Shown: in pieces, positions 18,955-26,726 of the stretch
Position numbering within the stretch: position 1 is the stretch's first letter
Layout of the letters: each line of letters opens with the position of its first letter
Source: CAWJMF01 sp963843945
GTDB lineage: Bacteria > Vulcanimicrobiota > Vulcanimicrobiia > Vulcanimicrobiales > Vulcanimicrobiaceae
Length of the DNA stretch: 64,000 nt
Assembly: GCA_963843945.1 (NCBI GenBank)
Contig: CAWJMF010000006.1
Coordinates: 124,001 to 188,000 of the forward strand
Reading direction: 5' to 3'
Notes under the pieces: model-generated
Told to the model about the DNA's origin: nothing
Seen by the model: the letters and a program-made list of their open reading frames with translations, nothing else
Databases searched by the model: none
Translations under genes and position numbers: made by a program

Positions 18955-19665
18955 CTACTTCTCGAGCGAATCTGAGACGAGCGCGAGTTGCAGCGACGTA
19001 TCGGTCGTCGCTTGCTGGTCGGGCTCTTTGTCGCGGACGTGCGAGTTCAGGCTCGCGGCGACCGGGACGCCGAATTTCGGATTGAAGGTAACCTTTCCGC
19101 TGGTGGTGCCCTCGGCCGGATGAATGCCGCTCACGACGAAGGCGCCCGAGACGTCGATCAGTTCGATCAGCGGCGGCGTTGCATCGACGACGGCGTACTT
19201 CGTGCTTTGCTTGAAGTTCAGAGCGGTCTGCGGGACTTCCCAGGCATCGCCCTTCGACCGCACGGAGGTGCCGATCACGTCGCGAGCGAGCAGCGGCAAG
19301 AGCGCCGCTTCCTCCGGCGAGAGTTCCGTCCCGGGCAAGTAGCGGAGTCGTCCGTCCGCATCGATCACGACGCGGGTCAGGGGCTCGGACTTCTCGCGCG
19401 AGTCCTGCTTGACGTCGACCACCAGACCGCCCGCCGAGGTCGCCGCCACAACGTCGAGCGTAATCTCCCCTTTGCGCTGCTCTTCGCTCGCCAGTTTCGC
19501 GGTTCGGCCCGCGATGACTTCGCCGCTGCCGCTCGATTCGGCGACCCCGATGCGCCGCTCGACGACGGTTCGCGCATCGAACTCGACGTGAAAAACGAGA
19601 TGCCGCAGCGAGGGCAGTGGAGACGGCGCCGCGAGCGCCGCGGCGGCGAGCAAGGCGCTCAGCAC
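18955..19665 (-). CDS. Exported protein, paralogue of the upstream neighbour
   Basis: A 236-residue protein with a short hydrophobic signal (LSALLAAAALAAPSPLP) and then PSLRHLVFHVEFD. It is clearly paralogous to the product of 19673-20524: shared blocks are LPSLRHLVF, LDVVAAT, GLVVDVKQ, KSEPLTRV, GIHPAEGT and HVRD/HIRH. No catalytic residue pattern is visible; the body looks strand-rich. The GTG at 19665 begins 8 bases after the stop of the paralogue, so the two form a tandem pair. Function unknown. Confidence 0.7.
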   Translation of the reverse strand: MLSALLAAAALAAPSPLPSLRHLVFHVEFDARTVVERRIGVAESSGSGEVIAGRTAKLASEEQRKGEITLDVVAATSAGGLVVDVKQDSREKSEPLTRVVIDADGRLRYLPGTELSPEEAALLPLLARDVIGTSVRSKGDAWEVPQTALNFKQSTKYAVVDATPPLIELIDVSGAFVVSGIHPAEGTTSGKVTFNPKFGVPVAASLNSHVRDKEPDQQATTDTSLQLALVSDSLEK

Positions 19666-19672
19666 GCGCGCG

Positions 19673-20524
19673 TCACGGCGCCTTCTTCTTAGCGAACGAG
19701 TCCTCGGCCAGCGACAAATCGATCGTCATGTCCGTCGTCGTCGAGGCCCCAAGGCTCGCGTGCCGGATGTGCGAGGTCAGCGTCGCCGAATCCGGGACGA
19801 CGACCGTCGGATCGAAGGTGATCTTGCCGTGGACCGTCCCGTCGGCCGGATGGATGCCGGTCTGCTGGAACACGCTCGTTTCGTCGATCACCTCGCTCGC
19901 AGTATTCGGGAGATCGACGACCTTGTACGTCGTTTGCTCGTTGTAACCGCTGCCCGACTGCGGGATGGTCCACTCGTCGCCTTTGGCGCGAGCCGCACCA
20001 CCGATGACCCCGCGTCCAAGCAGCCGCAGGAGCGCAATCTCCTCCGCGCTTAACTCGAAGTTCGGGTCGTAACTCAAGCCGCCGTCTTGCGTGATCGCAA
20101 CCCGCGTCAGCGGTTCGGATTTGTCGGGCGAGACCTGCTTCACGTCGACGACGAGGCCCAAGTCCGCCGTCGCCGCCACGACGTCCAAGACGATCTGGCC
20201 TTTCCGACTGGTCGACGCGCTTCGTTTCTGGGTTTGTCCCGCGGTCATTCGGCTGCCGCTATCCGGGCTCACGCCGGGGGAACTGCCGCTGTTTCCACCC
20301 GAGCTGCTGGCGGCCATCCCTTCGATCTTCGTTTCGGTCAGGTCGTTCACCGTCACGTCGAAGTTGAAGACGAGGTGGCGCAACGAGGGCAACGGCGGCG
20401 GCCCGGTCGTCGTCGTCGCGGCATGCGCCGGCGTCGTGCCGGTTAGCAGCAGCGCCGCCACGAGCAAAGCGAGGCTAGCGCGCGCGCTCTTCGAGCAAAC
20501 TTTCGAGCGAAGCGGTAACGGCAT
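19673..20524 (-). CDS. Exported protein, paralogue of the downstream neighbour
   Basis: A 283-residue protein with an N-terminal signal peptide (basic MPLPLRSKVCSKSARAS, hydrophobic ALLVAALLLTG, AHA cleavage site) followed by PPLPSLRHLVFNFDV. Compared with its tandem paralogue it carries an extra Ser/Gly-rich insert (SSSGGNSGSSPG). The ATG at 20524 overlaps the end of the hydrolase-like gene by 50 bases; no better start keeps the basic part of the signal. Function is not recognised. Together with the neighbour and the inactive hydrolase it forms a three-gene unit. Confidence 0.7.
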   Translation of the reverse strand: MPLPLRSKVCSKSARASLALLVAALLLTGTTPAHAATTTTGPPPLPSLRHLVFNFDVTVNDLTETKIEGMAASSSGGNSGSSPGVSPDSGSRMTAGQTQKRSASTSRKGQIVLDVVAATADLGLVVDVKQVSPDKSEPLTRVAITQDGGLSYDPNFELSAEEIALLRLLGRGVIGGAARAKGDEWTIPQSGSGYNEQTTYKVVDLPNTASEVIDETSVFQQTGIHPADGTVHGKITFDPTVVVPDSATLTSHIRHASLGASTTTDMTIDLSLAEDSFAKKKAP

Positions 20525-21215
20525 CGGGAACCTCCCAGAGCGGCTGACGGCCGCAGTCGAACAGATCGAGACGCGCGCTGCGGATGCCGCTCGCGATCGC
20601 GCGGCTCGCGGCCGAACCCGGATCGTCCGACCCCGCGACGACGCGCACGGGAAGGTCGATCTCCGGATACAGGTCTTCGGAACTCGCGCGCATCGCGATA
20701 CCGCGAAGCATGGCGGCAGCGCCACGCGGATCCGTTCGCGCGAGGAAGCCGCGGACCCGCTCGCTCGGCTCGCCCGCGAGCAGCGGCGCAACGCCTTCGC
20801 GTTCGACGCGATCCGCGAGTTCCAGCCGCGCGGCCGCCTCGACCGGCGCGTCTGCGTCGCCGCGGGTCGCGATCAACGCGAGACCGGCGCAGCGCTCTTC
20901 GAACATGCGGAAGAACTCCAGCGCGACGAAACCGCCGAGCCCGTGTCCCGCCAAAACCACGCGTTCGACGTCCAGTGCGTCGCAAACGGCCGCCACATCG
21001 CCCGCGAGCTGTTCCATCAAGTACGGTCCCGGCGGCACCGACGACTTTCCCATGCCGCGCAGATCGAGCCGCACGACCCGCGCGCTTGCGCGCAGGCCGG
21101 CGGCCTGCGCGACCCACGCTTCGTTGGAAAGCCCGAAGTCCGCGAGCAGCACGATCGCAGGCCCGGTTCCCTCATCCGCAATCTCCAACTCCACACCGTC
21201 AAAAACAAGCCGCAT
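20475..21215 (-). CDS. Alpha/beta-hydrolase-fold protein lacking catalytic residues
   Basis: A 246-residue protein with a full alpha/beta-hydrolase core: RVVRLDLRGMGKSS, the nucleophile-elbow region LAGHGLGGFVALEF, and a C-terminal DCGRQPLWEVPDAV. The elbow reads GHGLGG where active enzymes have GHSLGG, so the nucleophile serine is glycine. The C-terminal GH motif reads GR, so the catalytic histidine is also lost, and the oxyanion HG motif reads DF. The protein is probably a non-enzymatic relative. The ATG at 21215 is chosen because the domain begins there (MRLVFDGVELEIADEG). It precedes the two paralogous exported proteins. Confidence 0.8.
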   Translation of the reverse strand: MRLVFDGVELEIADEGTGPAIVLLADFGLSNEAWVAQAAGLRASARVVRLDLRGMGKSSVPPGPYLMEQLAGDVAAVCDALDVERVVLAGHGLGGFVALEFFRMFEERCAGLALIATRGDADAPVEAAARLELADRVEREGVAPLLAGEPSERVRGFLARTDPRGAAAMLRGIAMRASSEDLYPEIDLPVRVVAGSDDPGSAASRAIASGIRSARLDLFDCGRQPLWEVPDAVTASLESLLEERAR

Positions 21216-21361
21216 GCGCCCGACTTCCGGCTGCGCGCAACGAGTCCCGCGCGCCCATTTCGTGCGGAGGCGCACACGCCGGGACCGTCACATCACATCT
21301 CGCCGCGTGCGATCTCGATGCGTTCGGAGCGCATCCGAAAATCCGCGCGCCTCTGCCATTG

Positions 21362-21390
21362 TTGCAAAAATCCTTCAAACATTGTATAAC
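21362..21390 (+). promoter_or_regulatory. Promoter of the histone H1-like gene
   Basis: TTGCAA (21362-21367), a 17-base spacer and TATAAC (21385-21390) form a near-consensus sigma-70 type promoter in a markedly AT-rich patch. The short palindrome AGGGT-TAACT-ACCCT (21391-21405) spans the expected transcription start and could be an operator. Confidence 0.7.
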
Positions 21391-21465
21391 AGGGTTAACT
21401 ACCCTGACGATGTCGGACCGACCGTCGTCAGACGGACGGTTCGCAGAAAGGATGACTACCAAAGA

Positions 21466-21714
21466 ATGGCAGTCAAAAAAGCGACCCGCAAGAAAGCGAC
21501 ACGGAAGAAAGCAGCGATCAAGAAGGCCGTACGTAAGGCCGTTGTGAGAAAGGCAGTTCGCCGGAAAGTCCGCAAGGCCGCAGTCAAGCGCGTCGTGCGG
21601 AAGAAAGTCCGGAAGGCCGTCCGCAAGAAAGCCGTCAAGAAGGCCGTCAAGAAAGCCGTACGCAAGTCGAGCCGGAAGAAAGCCCGCCGCAAGGTGGCGA
21701 AAAAGGCCGGCTAG
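21466..21714 (+). CDS. Histone H1-like Lys/Arg/Ala-rich DNA-binding protein
   Basis: An 82-residue protein made almost only of Lys, Arg, Ala and Val, with no acidic residue and a quasi-repeat of the type KKAVRKAV. This is the composition of bacterial histone H1-like tails (Hc1, AlgP and similar), which bind DNA non-specifically and help compact the nucleoid. It stands alone rather than as the tail of a larger protein. The ATG at 21466 is the only start in frame; AGAAAGGA lies about 13 bases upstream, rather far. It has its own promoter (21362-21390) and a strong terminator (21732-21769), so it is a single-gene unit. Confidence 0.8.
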   Translation: MAVKKATRKKATRKKAAIKKAVRKAVVRKAVRRKVRKAAVKRVVRKKVRKAVRKKAVKKAVKKAVRKSSRKKARRKVAKKAG

Positions 21715-21731
21715 CTCAGACCTAACCCAGC

Positions 21732-21769
21732 GAAGACGGACCGTGCCACCGACAGCACGGTCCGTCTTC
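21732..21769 (+). terminator. Rho-independent terminator of the H1-like gene
   Basis: A perfect 15-bp stem (21732-21746 with 21755-21769, first arm starting GAAGACGGACC) closes an 8-base loop and is followed by ATTTTG. It lies 18 bases after the H1-like stop codon and just before the convergent deacetylase gene ends at 21793. Confidence 0.8.
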
Positions 21770-21792
21770 ATTTTGCATTGGCGGTCCCTCGT

Positions 21793-22536
21793 TCAGGGCT
21801 GGACGAGCTCCGCGAAGCGGCCGACGTCGTCGTCGTGACGGATGCGCCGGCGCGGAAGTTCGTACGGGCGAGCGAGATTCCGCACCGTACCAGGCGCTTC
21901 GGTGAACGCTGCAGCGACGCCGAGCTCGGGCATTAATTCGAGGGTGATCGCGTCGTATTTGCCCGCCGGGTAGGCGTACGTCTGCGGCTTCCAGCCTTCG
22001 AGATAGCGCGCGAACGCGCTGACGCAATGTCCGGCTTCGGACAGTTGACCGGCTCGGTCGAGCGTCGCGAGGTCGCGATGTTGCGTGCCGTGACAGGCGA
22101 CCTCCATCCCCGCCGCGCGCATTTCGCGCATCTCGCGCCAGGTGACGTGACGCGGCGTTCCGACGAATCCGGCCGAGATGTAGAAGGTCGCGTGCTGGCC
22201 GTATTTGCGCAGGAGCGGCAACGCCGTGCTGGCCGCATCTTCGTAACCGTCGTCGAAGGTGAGGACGACCGCTTTTTCCGGGCGCTCGCCACGCCGCAGC
22301 GCGGCGACCAATTCGGCTGCCGTCAGCGTTCGAATGCCGCGATCGCGCAGATAGCGCAGCTGCGCTTCGAACGCGGCCGGCTCGACCGTCAGATCGCGAC
22401 CGACCGCGTCGTGCGGAACTTCGGCATCGACGCGATGGTACATCAGCACCGGCACGCCGGGCCAATCCGCCGCAGCCGGCGCGCTGAAAGCACCGGCGAC
22501 AAGTAGCGCCGGCAGCAGGCGAGCCGCCGAGTTCAC
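21793..22536 (-). CDS. Secreted polysaccharide deacetylase
   Basis: A 247-residue carbohydrate esterase family 4 (NodB-fold) protein with a signal peptide (RLLPALLVAGAFSAPAAA). The catalytic and metal motifs are complete: TFDDGYED for the base and first ligand, CHGTQH for the two zinc histidines, and AYPAGKYD for motif 3. It would remove N- or O-acetyl groups from an extracytoplasmic glycan. The GTG at 22536 overlaps the TGA of the preceding NAGPA-domain gene (GTGA), so the two are coupled. The substrate is unknown but the locus suggests an envelope or exopolysaccharide role. Confidence 0.87.
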   Translation of the reverse strand: MNSAARLLPALLVAGAFSAPAAADWPGVPVLMYHRVDAEVPHDAVGRDLTVEPAAFEAQLRYLRDRGIRTLTAAELVAALRRGERPEKAVVLTFDDGYEDAASTALPLLRKYGQHATFYISAGFVGTPRHVTWREMREMRAAGMEVACHGTQHRDLATLDRAGQLSEAGHCVSAFARYLEGWKPQTYAYPAGKYDAITLELMPELGVAAAFTEAPGTVRNLARPYELPRRRIRHDDDVGRFAELVQP

Positions 22537-24572
22537 GGCGATCCGGGCAAGGTCACGGACGCGTTGCGGAAGCCGAGCGTGCCGCGCGTCAGCGCCGGTG
22601 CGCCTCCCAGCGAGGGCACGGCGTAAAGAGCGACGAGCGTGACCGGCGGGTTGAGATCCGCCGGAAGCGTGACCGAACAGGTGCGCCATCCCTTCCAATC
22701 GACGTGCGTCGCCAGCGTCAGCGCTTGCCGTTCGCCGAACCGGTTGAGGAACGCTGCCCGCACGCCGACGCCCGAACCGTCCCCCGCGACGTCGACCGAA
22801 AAAGCGATCGGCTCGCCCGGTAGCCCCGCGACGGCGTTGGCGTAAGCGGCCCGCTCGCCCGCGGTAAAGTCGTACGCGAGCTGCAGTTCGCCGCTCCCCG
22901 GCGGCAGACCCAAGCTGCCCGGACCGTCGCGCGGCGCGCTCCCGAAACTCCAGGTAATAGCCGGATCGAACAACCCCAGCGCGTCCTCGTGCCGCCCGAC
23001 GCGCAACGCGAACCTCGTCCGCCGGCCGCCCGCCGCCGCGACGATTTGCGCATCTTGCATTGGAGCGCGTAGCATCCCGGGTGCGTCGAACGTGCCTCGG
23101 TCGGTTTGCCAGCGCACCGCGTTGCCGAGCGCGATCGGCTCGCCGTCGGCACTGCTCGCAGTCGCGCGCAGCGTGACGAGCTCACCCGGGTCCGGATTCG
23201 ACGGACTCGCCGTGACCGAAAGCTGTGCGACGCGCGCGACGACGCGCAAATCGAGCGGCGCCCAGTAACCGCTGACGCGTTCGGTGACGCGCACCGTGCG
23301 AGCGCCCGGCTCCTGCGGCACCGCGAGCGGCGCGAGCGAAGCCCCGCGCATCAGGTGTCCGGCGTCGTCGACGATCGCGCCGAAGAGCGGAATGTCGATT
23401 CCGGGCAGCGCCACGACGCGGTCGGGACGCACGACGAGCCGCGGGTTCAAGCCGGACGGTGCTTCGCTATAAACGAAGAGACCGTCGCCGACCGGCCGCT
23501 CGCGTCCATCGCTCGGCGCGTTGAGCACGCTGGCGTGCGCGTCGCCGAGCACGCGCGCCACGAGCGTCGCAGAGCCGCCCGAGTCGAACGCCATCCCGTC
23601 GCCGGCGCCCAGCGCGAGCATCAACGCGGCGAATTCGGGACGCGTCAGCCCGATCGAGACCGCGGGCTGACGGCCGTCGACGGCGATCAGCAGCAATTCG
23701 CCTTCGGCCGTGGTGGCCGCACCGGCAACCGGAAAGCGCCGCTCGCGCTCTTCGGGCGCCGGCGCGAACGGATCGTCGAACGGAATTCCGCCCTTCACGA
23801 GCAGCGGGCCGCCCCCGATCGCCGTGACGACTCCATCGAGCGACGGCTCGACGCGTTCTTCCAGCGTGACGAGGTCGCCGGGTTGCGGCGGCGGCGCGAG
23901 CGCGAGCGCGGCGGGCCCGAAGCCGAGCAGCGGACCGGCGACATCGAGCGGCGCGCCGGCCTCGAAACCGGCGGCGGAAAACGTGAGGCCGGCCGGGTCG
24001 CCGCCGGCCGGCTGCGGAACGAGCGCGCGCAGCGTGACGCCCGAAGCCGGCTTCAATTTGCCGTAGGCGGCCGTCAGCAGGGTCGCGCCGCCCTCGGGCG
24101 GCCATTCGTTGATCGTCGTCAAGGGTATTGCCGTCGCGCCGTAATGCACGGTGCCGCTGAAGGCGAACGTGTCGAAGCGCACCGTTCCGTCACGCAAAAC
24201 GTCGAGCGCGTAGCGTTTCGACGGCGTCCGCACGAGGCGTCCGTCCTGCACGACCAGGTTCAGCGGCTGGTTCGTGTTGCCGATGTCGAAGTAGTCGCCG
24301 TTGATGCCGGCGACCGCGTCGCCGCGCAGCGACATCGAGGAGACCGTCTCGCCGCTCGAGATCAAGCGATCTTTGGCGAGCACCGCTCCCAAGCGGATCG
24401 TGCGATCGTGCGGGTCGACCGCCACGACGTGGACGACGAGCGGGCCGTTCGGCGTGTCGAGCCGGTAGATCGCGCGCGCGACGCCGGGGGCGACGAAGCT
24501 TTCGCGCATCGATTGCACGGTGATAGGCCCGAGCGGCGGCGGCGGCGCGAGCACGGCGGGGAGAACGAACAC
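22533..24572 (-). CDS. Phosphodiester glycosidase (NAGPA) family protein with C-terminal beta domains
   Basis: A 679-residue protein. The N-terminal two thirds contain NAGPA-domain blocks: AGINGDYFDIGNTNQP, TAIGGGPLLVKGG, AVDGRQPAVSIGLTRPE, and GMAFDSGGSATLVA (the usual DGGGS is DSGGS). Known members cleave phosphodiester-linked sugars. After it comes an Ig-like repeat (LSVTASPSNPDPGELVTLRA) and a beta-sandwich of possible carbohydrate-binding type. The GTG at 24572 follows the stop of the paralogous gene by three bases, with an in-frame stop just before it, so no longer start exists. The export signal is short and weak. Confidence 0.8.
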   Translation of the reverse strand: MFVLPAVLAPPPPLGPITVQSMRESFVAPGVARAIYRLDTPNGPLVVHVVAVDPHDRTIRLGAVLAKDRLISSGETVSSMSLRGDAVAGINGDYFDIGNTNQPLNLVVQDGRLVRTPSKRYALDVLRDGTVRFDTFAFSGTVHYGATAIPLTTINEWPPEGGATLLTAAYGKLKPASGVTLRALVPQPAGGDPAGLTFSAAGFEAGAPLDVAGPLLGFGPAALALAPPPQPGDLVTLEERVEPSLDGVVTAIGGGPLLVKGGIPFDDPFAPAPEERERRFPVAGAATTAEGELLLIAVDGRQPAVSIGLTRPEFAALMLALGAGDGMAFDSGGSATLVARVLGDAHASVLNAPSDGRERPVGDGLFVYSEAPSGLNPRLVVRPDRVVALPGIDIPLFGAIVDDAGHLMRGASLAPLAVPQEPGARTVRVTERVSGYWAPLDLRVVARVAQLSVTASPSNPDPGELVTLRATASSADGEPIALGNAVRWQTDRGTFDAPGMLRAPMQDAQIVAAAGGRRTRFALRVGRHEDALGLFDPAITWSFGSAPRDGPGSLGLPPGSGELQLAYDFTAGERAAYANAVAGLPGEPIAFSVDVAGDGSGVGVRAAFLNRFGERQALTLATHVDWKGWRTCSVTLPADLNPPVTLVALYAVPSLGGAPALTRGTLGFRNASVTLPGSP

Positions 24573-24575
24573 GCG

Positions 24576-26678
24576 CTAGGGGTCCGCACTTGCGGCGGGT
24601 GCGGGCAAGCCGTCGAGCAGCGCCGGCGTCGAGGCGGAACTGTAAAGGAAGAGGCCGTCGGAGACGTAGCGTTCGGCGCTGTTGTCGGATGGGACGTTGC
24701 GCACGCTGACCTTCGCGTCGCCGGGGGCGCGGGAAACCATCGTGACCGAGCCGCCCGAATCGAGCGCCATCGCGTCGATGGCTTTGAAGTCGCGCAGCAA
24801 ATCGGCGAACTCGGGCCGCGTCATACCCACCGAGCGTTCGGGGTGGCGGCCATCGACCGCAGCCAGCAAGAGCGACCCGTCGGCCAGCCGTGCGAGCGCG
24901 ATGACCGGCCAGCGCACGTCGCGCTCGTCGGGAGCCGGCGCATGCGGATCCTCATACCACTGACCGTCGCGCAAGAGCAGCGGGCCGCCTCCGATCCCGG
25001 CGACCGCGTCGCCGGCCGGCGGATCCAGTCCGAACTTCAGCGTCACTTCGTCGCCTGGATGCAGTTCGACGCGCGCCAGCGGACCGTACGCGAGCCCAAA
25101 ACGCACGGGTAGCGGCTCGCTCATCGGCGTGACGCTCTCGACGCGATAGGCGCCCGACGGACCGAGCGGCGCCAGCGCCGCGAACGAGACGCCTTCCGTA
25201 GCCGGCAGCGTTTTCCCGAAAGCCGGGGTGATCACCGTGACTTCGCCGGCCGGCCAATTGTTGAGTTGCGTGATCGGAAAGTCGCCGTGCGGTGAATGCA
25301 GCGTACCGCGCATGCGGTACTCACCAAAGGAGACGGTGCCGTCACGATGGACGACCAGCGCCATCCGATCGGTGGGCCCCCGCAAAAGCTCCCCGTCTTT
25401 GATGAGCAACCCCTGCGGTTGGTAGGTGCGCCCGATGTCGAAATAGTCGCCGTTCACGCCGGCGATCGCGCCCGTGCGCAGGCCCATCGTCGAGGTGCGC
25501 TCGCCGCCCGAGATGATGCGATCGCCGGAGAGCGCCGTGTCCCAATGGAGCGTCGGCTCGCGCGGATCGATTGCGATGACTTGCACCGCAATCGGACCAT
25601 GCTCGGAAGTCATCCCGTACTGCCCGAACGCGGCGCCGGGTGCGGTCGTCTCGATGTGAATCGAGGTAAGGTTGGCCTGATCGGCGATCGCCGCGAGCAA
25701 CCGCGTCAGCTGCGCGAAGTCTCGAACGCCCTTCGACGGGGCAACGCCGAACAGCGTGAAACCGTCGATCTCACCTGCCACGTCGAGCGGCACGGCATCG
25801 ACTTGGCCTGCGATTTTCGGCATCGCCACGCTGTCGCCGGCGAGAACGAGCGCGCCGTGCAGACCGGACAGCGCGTGCGGCCGGTCGCCACTCAAACTCG
25901 CCGCGCCGGCCTCGATCCGTGCACCGGCTTTAACGGATAGCGGAACGCCGCTCGCATCGCGCACCAGGGTGACGTCGACGTCGCGAAGCAAACCGCCCGT
26001 GACGCGCAGCGCAGCGTTTGGAACGAGCGCGCCGAGCGGCGCCAGCGGCAGCGCATCGGCGCTCCAGCTATCGGTGACACGCGTTGCCAAGACCTCGGAG
26101 CGGCCCTGCAGCGGATAGCTTTCGCTACCGTCGGCAAGGGCGGCGCTGAGGTCGTAACTCGTCGCGGCGCCGGCGCGGCGCACCGTTCCCTCGATCGCGC
26201 GAAAGCTGAGCTGCCAACTGGGCGTTGCCTTTCCGCTGAGCAGCAGCGAACAGTCGTGCAAGCGCAGCGTCGCGCGATTTCCAAGAAATCCGGAGCGGCG
26301 GGCGAAGCTCGTCAGGCGATCGAGCGGCGTCACCCAGCTTCCGGTCACGGCACCGAGCTGCGCTCCATCGGCCTCGACGCCGAGCTCGCCGGCGGTTTGC
26401 GTCAAAACGATCCGCGGAGCTGCCAGCGCGAGGTCGCCGGTTTGCGAACGGGCGCGAACGTCAAGGAGCGCGATCCCGCCGGATACGTTGCGCGCACCGC
26501 CGATGTCGACCGAAAGGCCGGTGGCGTTCTGCAAGAGCGTGCCGGCCACGACGCGCTCGATGTCCTCGCGCAAGACGACGGCCAAGAGCAGCGCTGCGAC
26601 CAGCACGGCAAGCGCAAGCGGCGCGATGCGCTTGAACATCCCGGACCGGGCGAATCGTAGATTCGTCGCGACTTCCAT
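24576..26678 (-). CDS. AsmA-like membrane protein fused to phosphodiester glycosidase (NAGPA) domain
   Basis: About 700 residues. A membrane anchor (FKRIAPLALAVLVAALLLAV) is followed by strand-rich repeats such as NATGLSVDIGGARNVSGG and LALAAPRIVLTQT, which look like the N-terminal part of AsmA/DUF748 outer-membrane biogenesis proteins. The C-terminal half is a NAGPA domain parallel to the downstream gene: AGVNGDYFDIGRTYQP, GIGGGPLLLRDG, AVDGRHPERSVGMTRPEF, MALDSGGSVTM. The start at 26678 is used; 26639 (MFKRIAP) is an alternative, and the frame beyond is antisense to the divergent deacetylase gene. First gene of a three-gene unit. Confidence 0.75.
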   Translation of the reverse strand: MEVATNLRFARSGMFKRIAPLALAVLVAALLLAVVLREDIERVVAGTLLQNATGLSVDIGGARNVSGGIALLDVRARSQTGDLALAAPRIVLTQTAGELGVEADGAQLGAVTGSWVTPLDRLTSFARRSGFLGNRATLRLHDCSLLLSGKATPSWQLSFRAIEGTVRRAGAATSYDLSAALADGSESYPLQGRSEVLATRVTDSWSADALPLAPLGALVPNAALRVTGGLLRDVDVTLVRDASGVPLSVKAGARIEAGAASLSGDRPHALSGLHGALVLAGDSVAMPKIAGQVDAVPLDVAGEIDGFTLFGVAPSKGVRDFAQLTRLLAAIADQANLTSIHIETTAPGAAFGQYGMTSEHGPIAVQVIAIDPREPTLHWDTALSGDRIISGGERTSTMGLRTGAIAGVNGDYFDIGRTYQPQGLLIKDGELLRGPTDRMALVVHRDGTVSFGEYRMRGTLHSPHGDFPITQLNNWPAGEVTVITPAFGKTLPATEGVSFAALAPLGPSGAYRVESVTPMSEPLPVRFGLAYGPLARVELHPGDEVTLKFGLDPPAGDAVAGIGGGPLLLRDGQWYEDPHAPAPDERDVRWPVIALARLADGSLLLAAVDGRHPERSVGMTRPEFADLLRDFKAIDAMALDSGGSVTMVSRAPGDAKVSVRNVPSDNSAERYVSDGLFLYSSASTPALLDGLPAPAASADP

Positions 26679-26726
26679 TTCGGCCACCGGGGATTCTCCA
26701 AGAGAACTGTAGCAAGACCTTCCGCG

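Noticed and set aside
23106..25112. Plus-strand frame of 668 codons
   Set aside because: Antisense to the two NAGPA-domain genes; composition is Arg/Asp/His-rich and no motif is seen.
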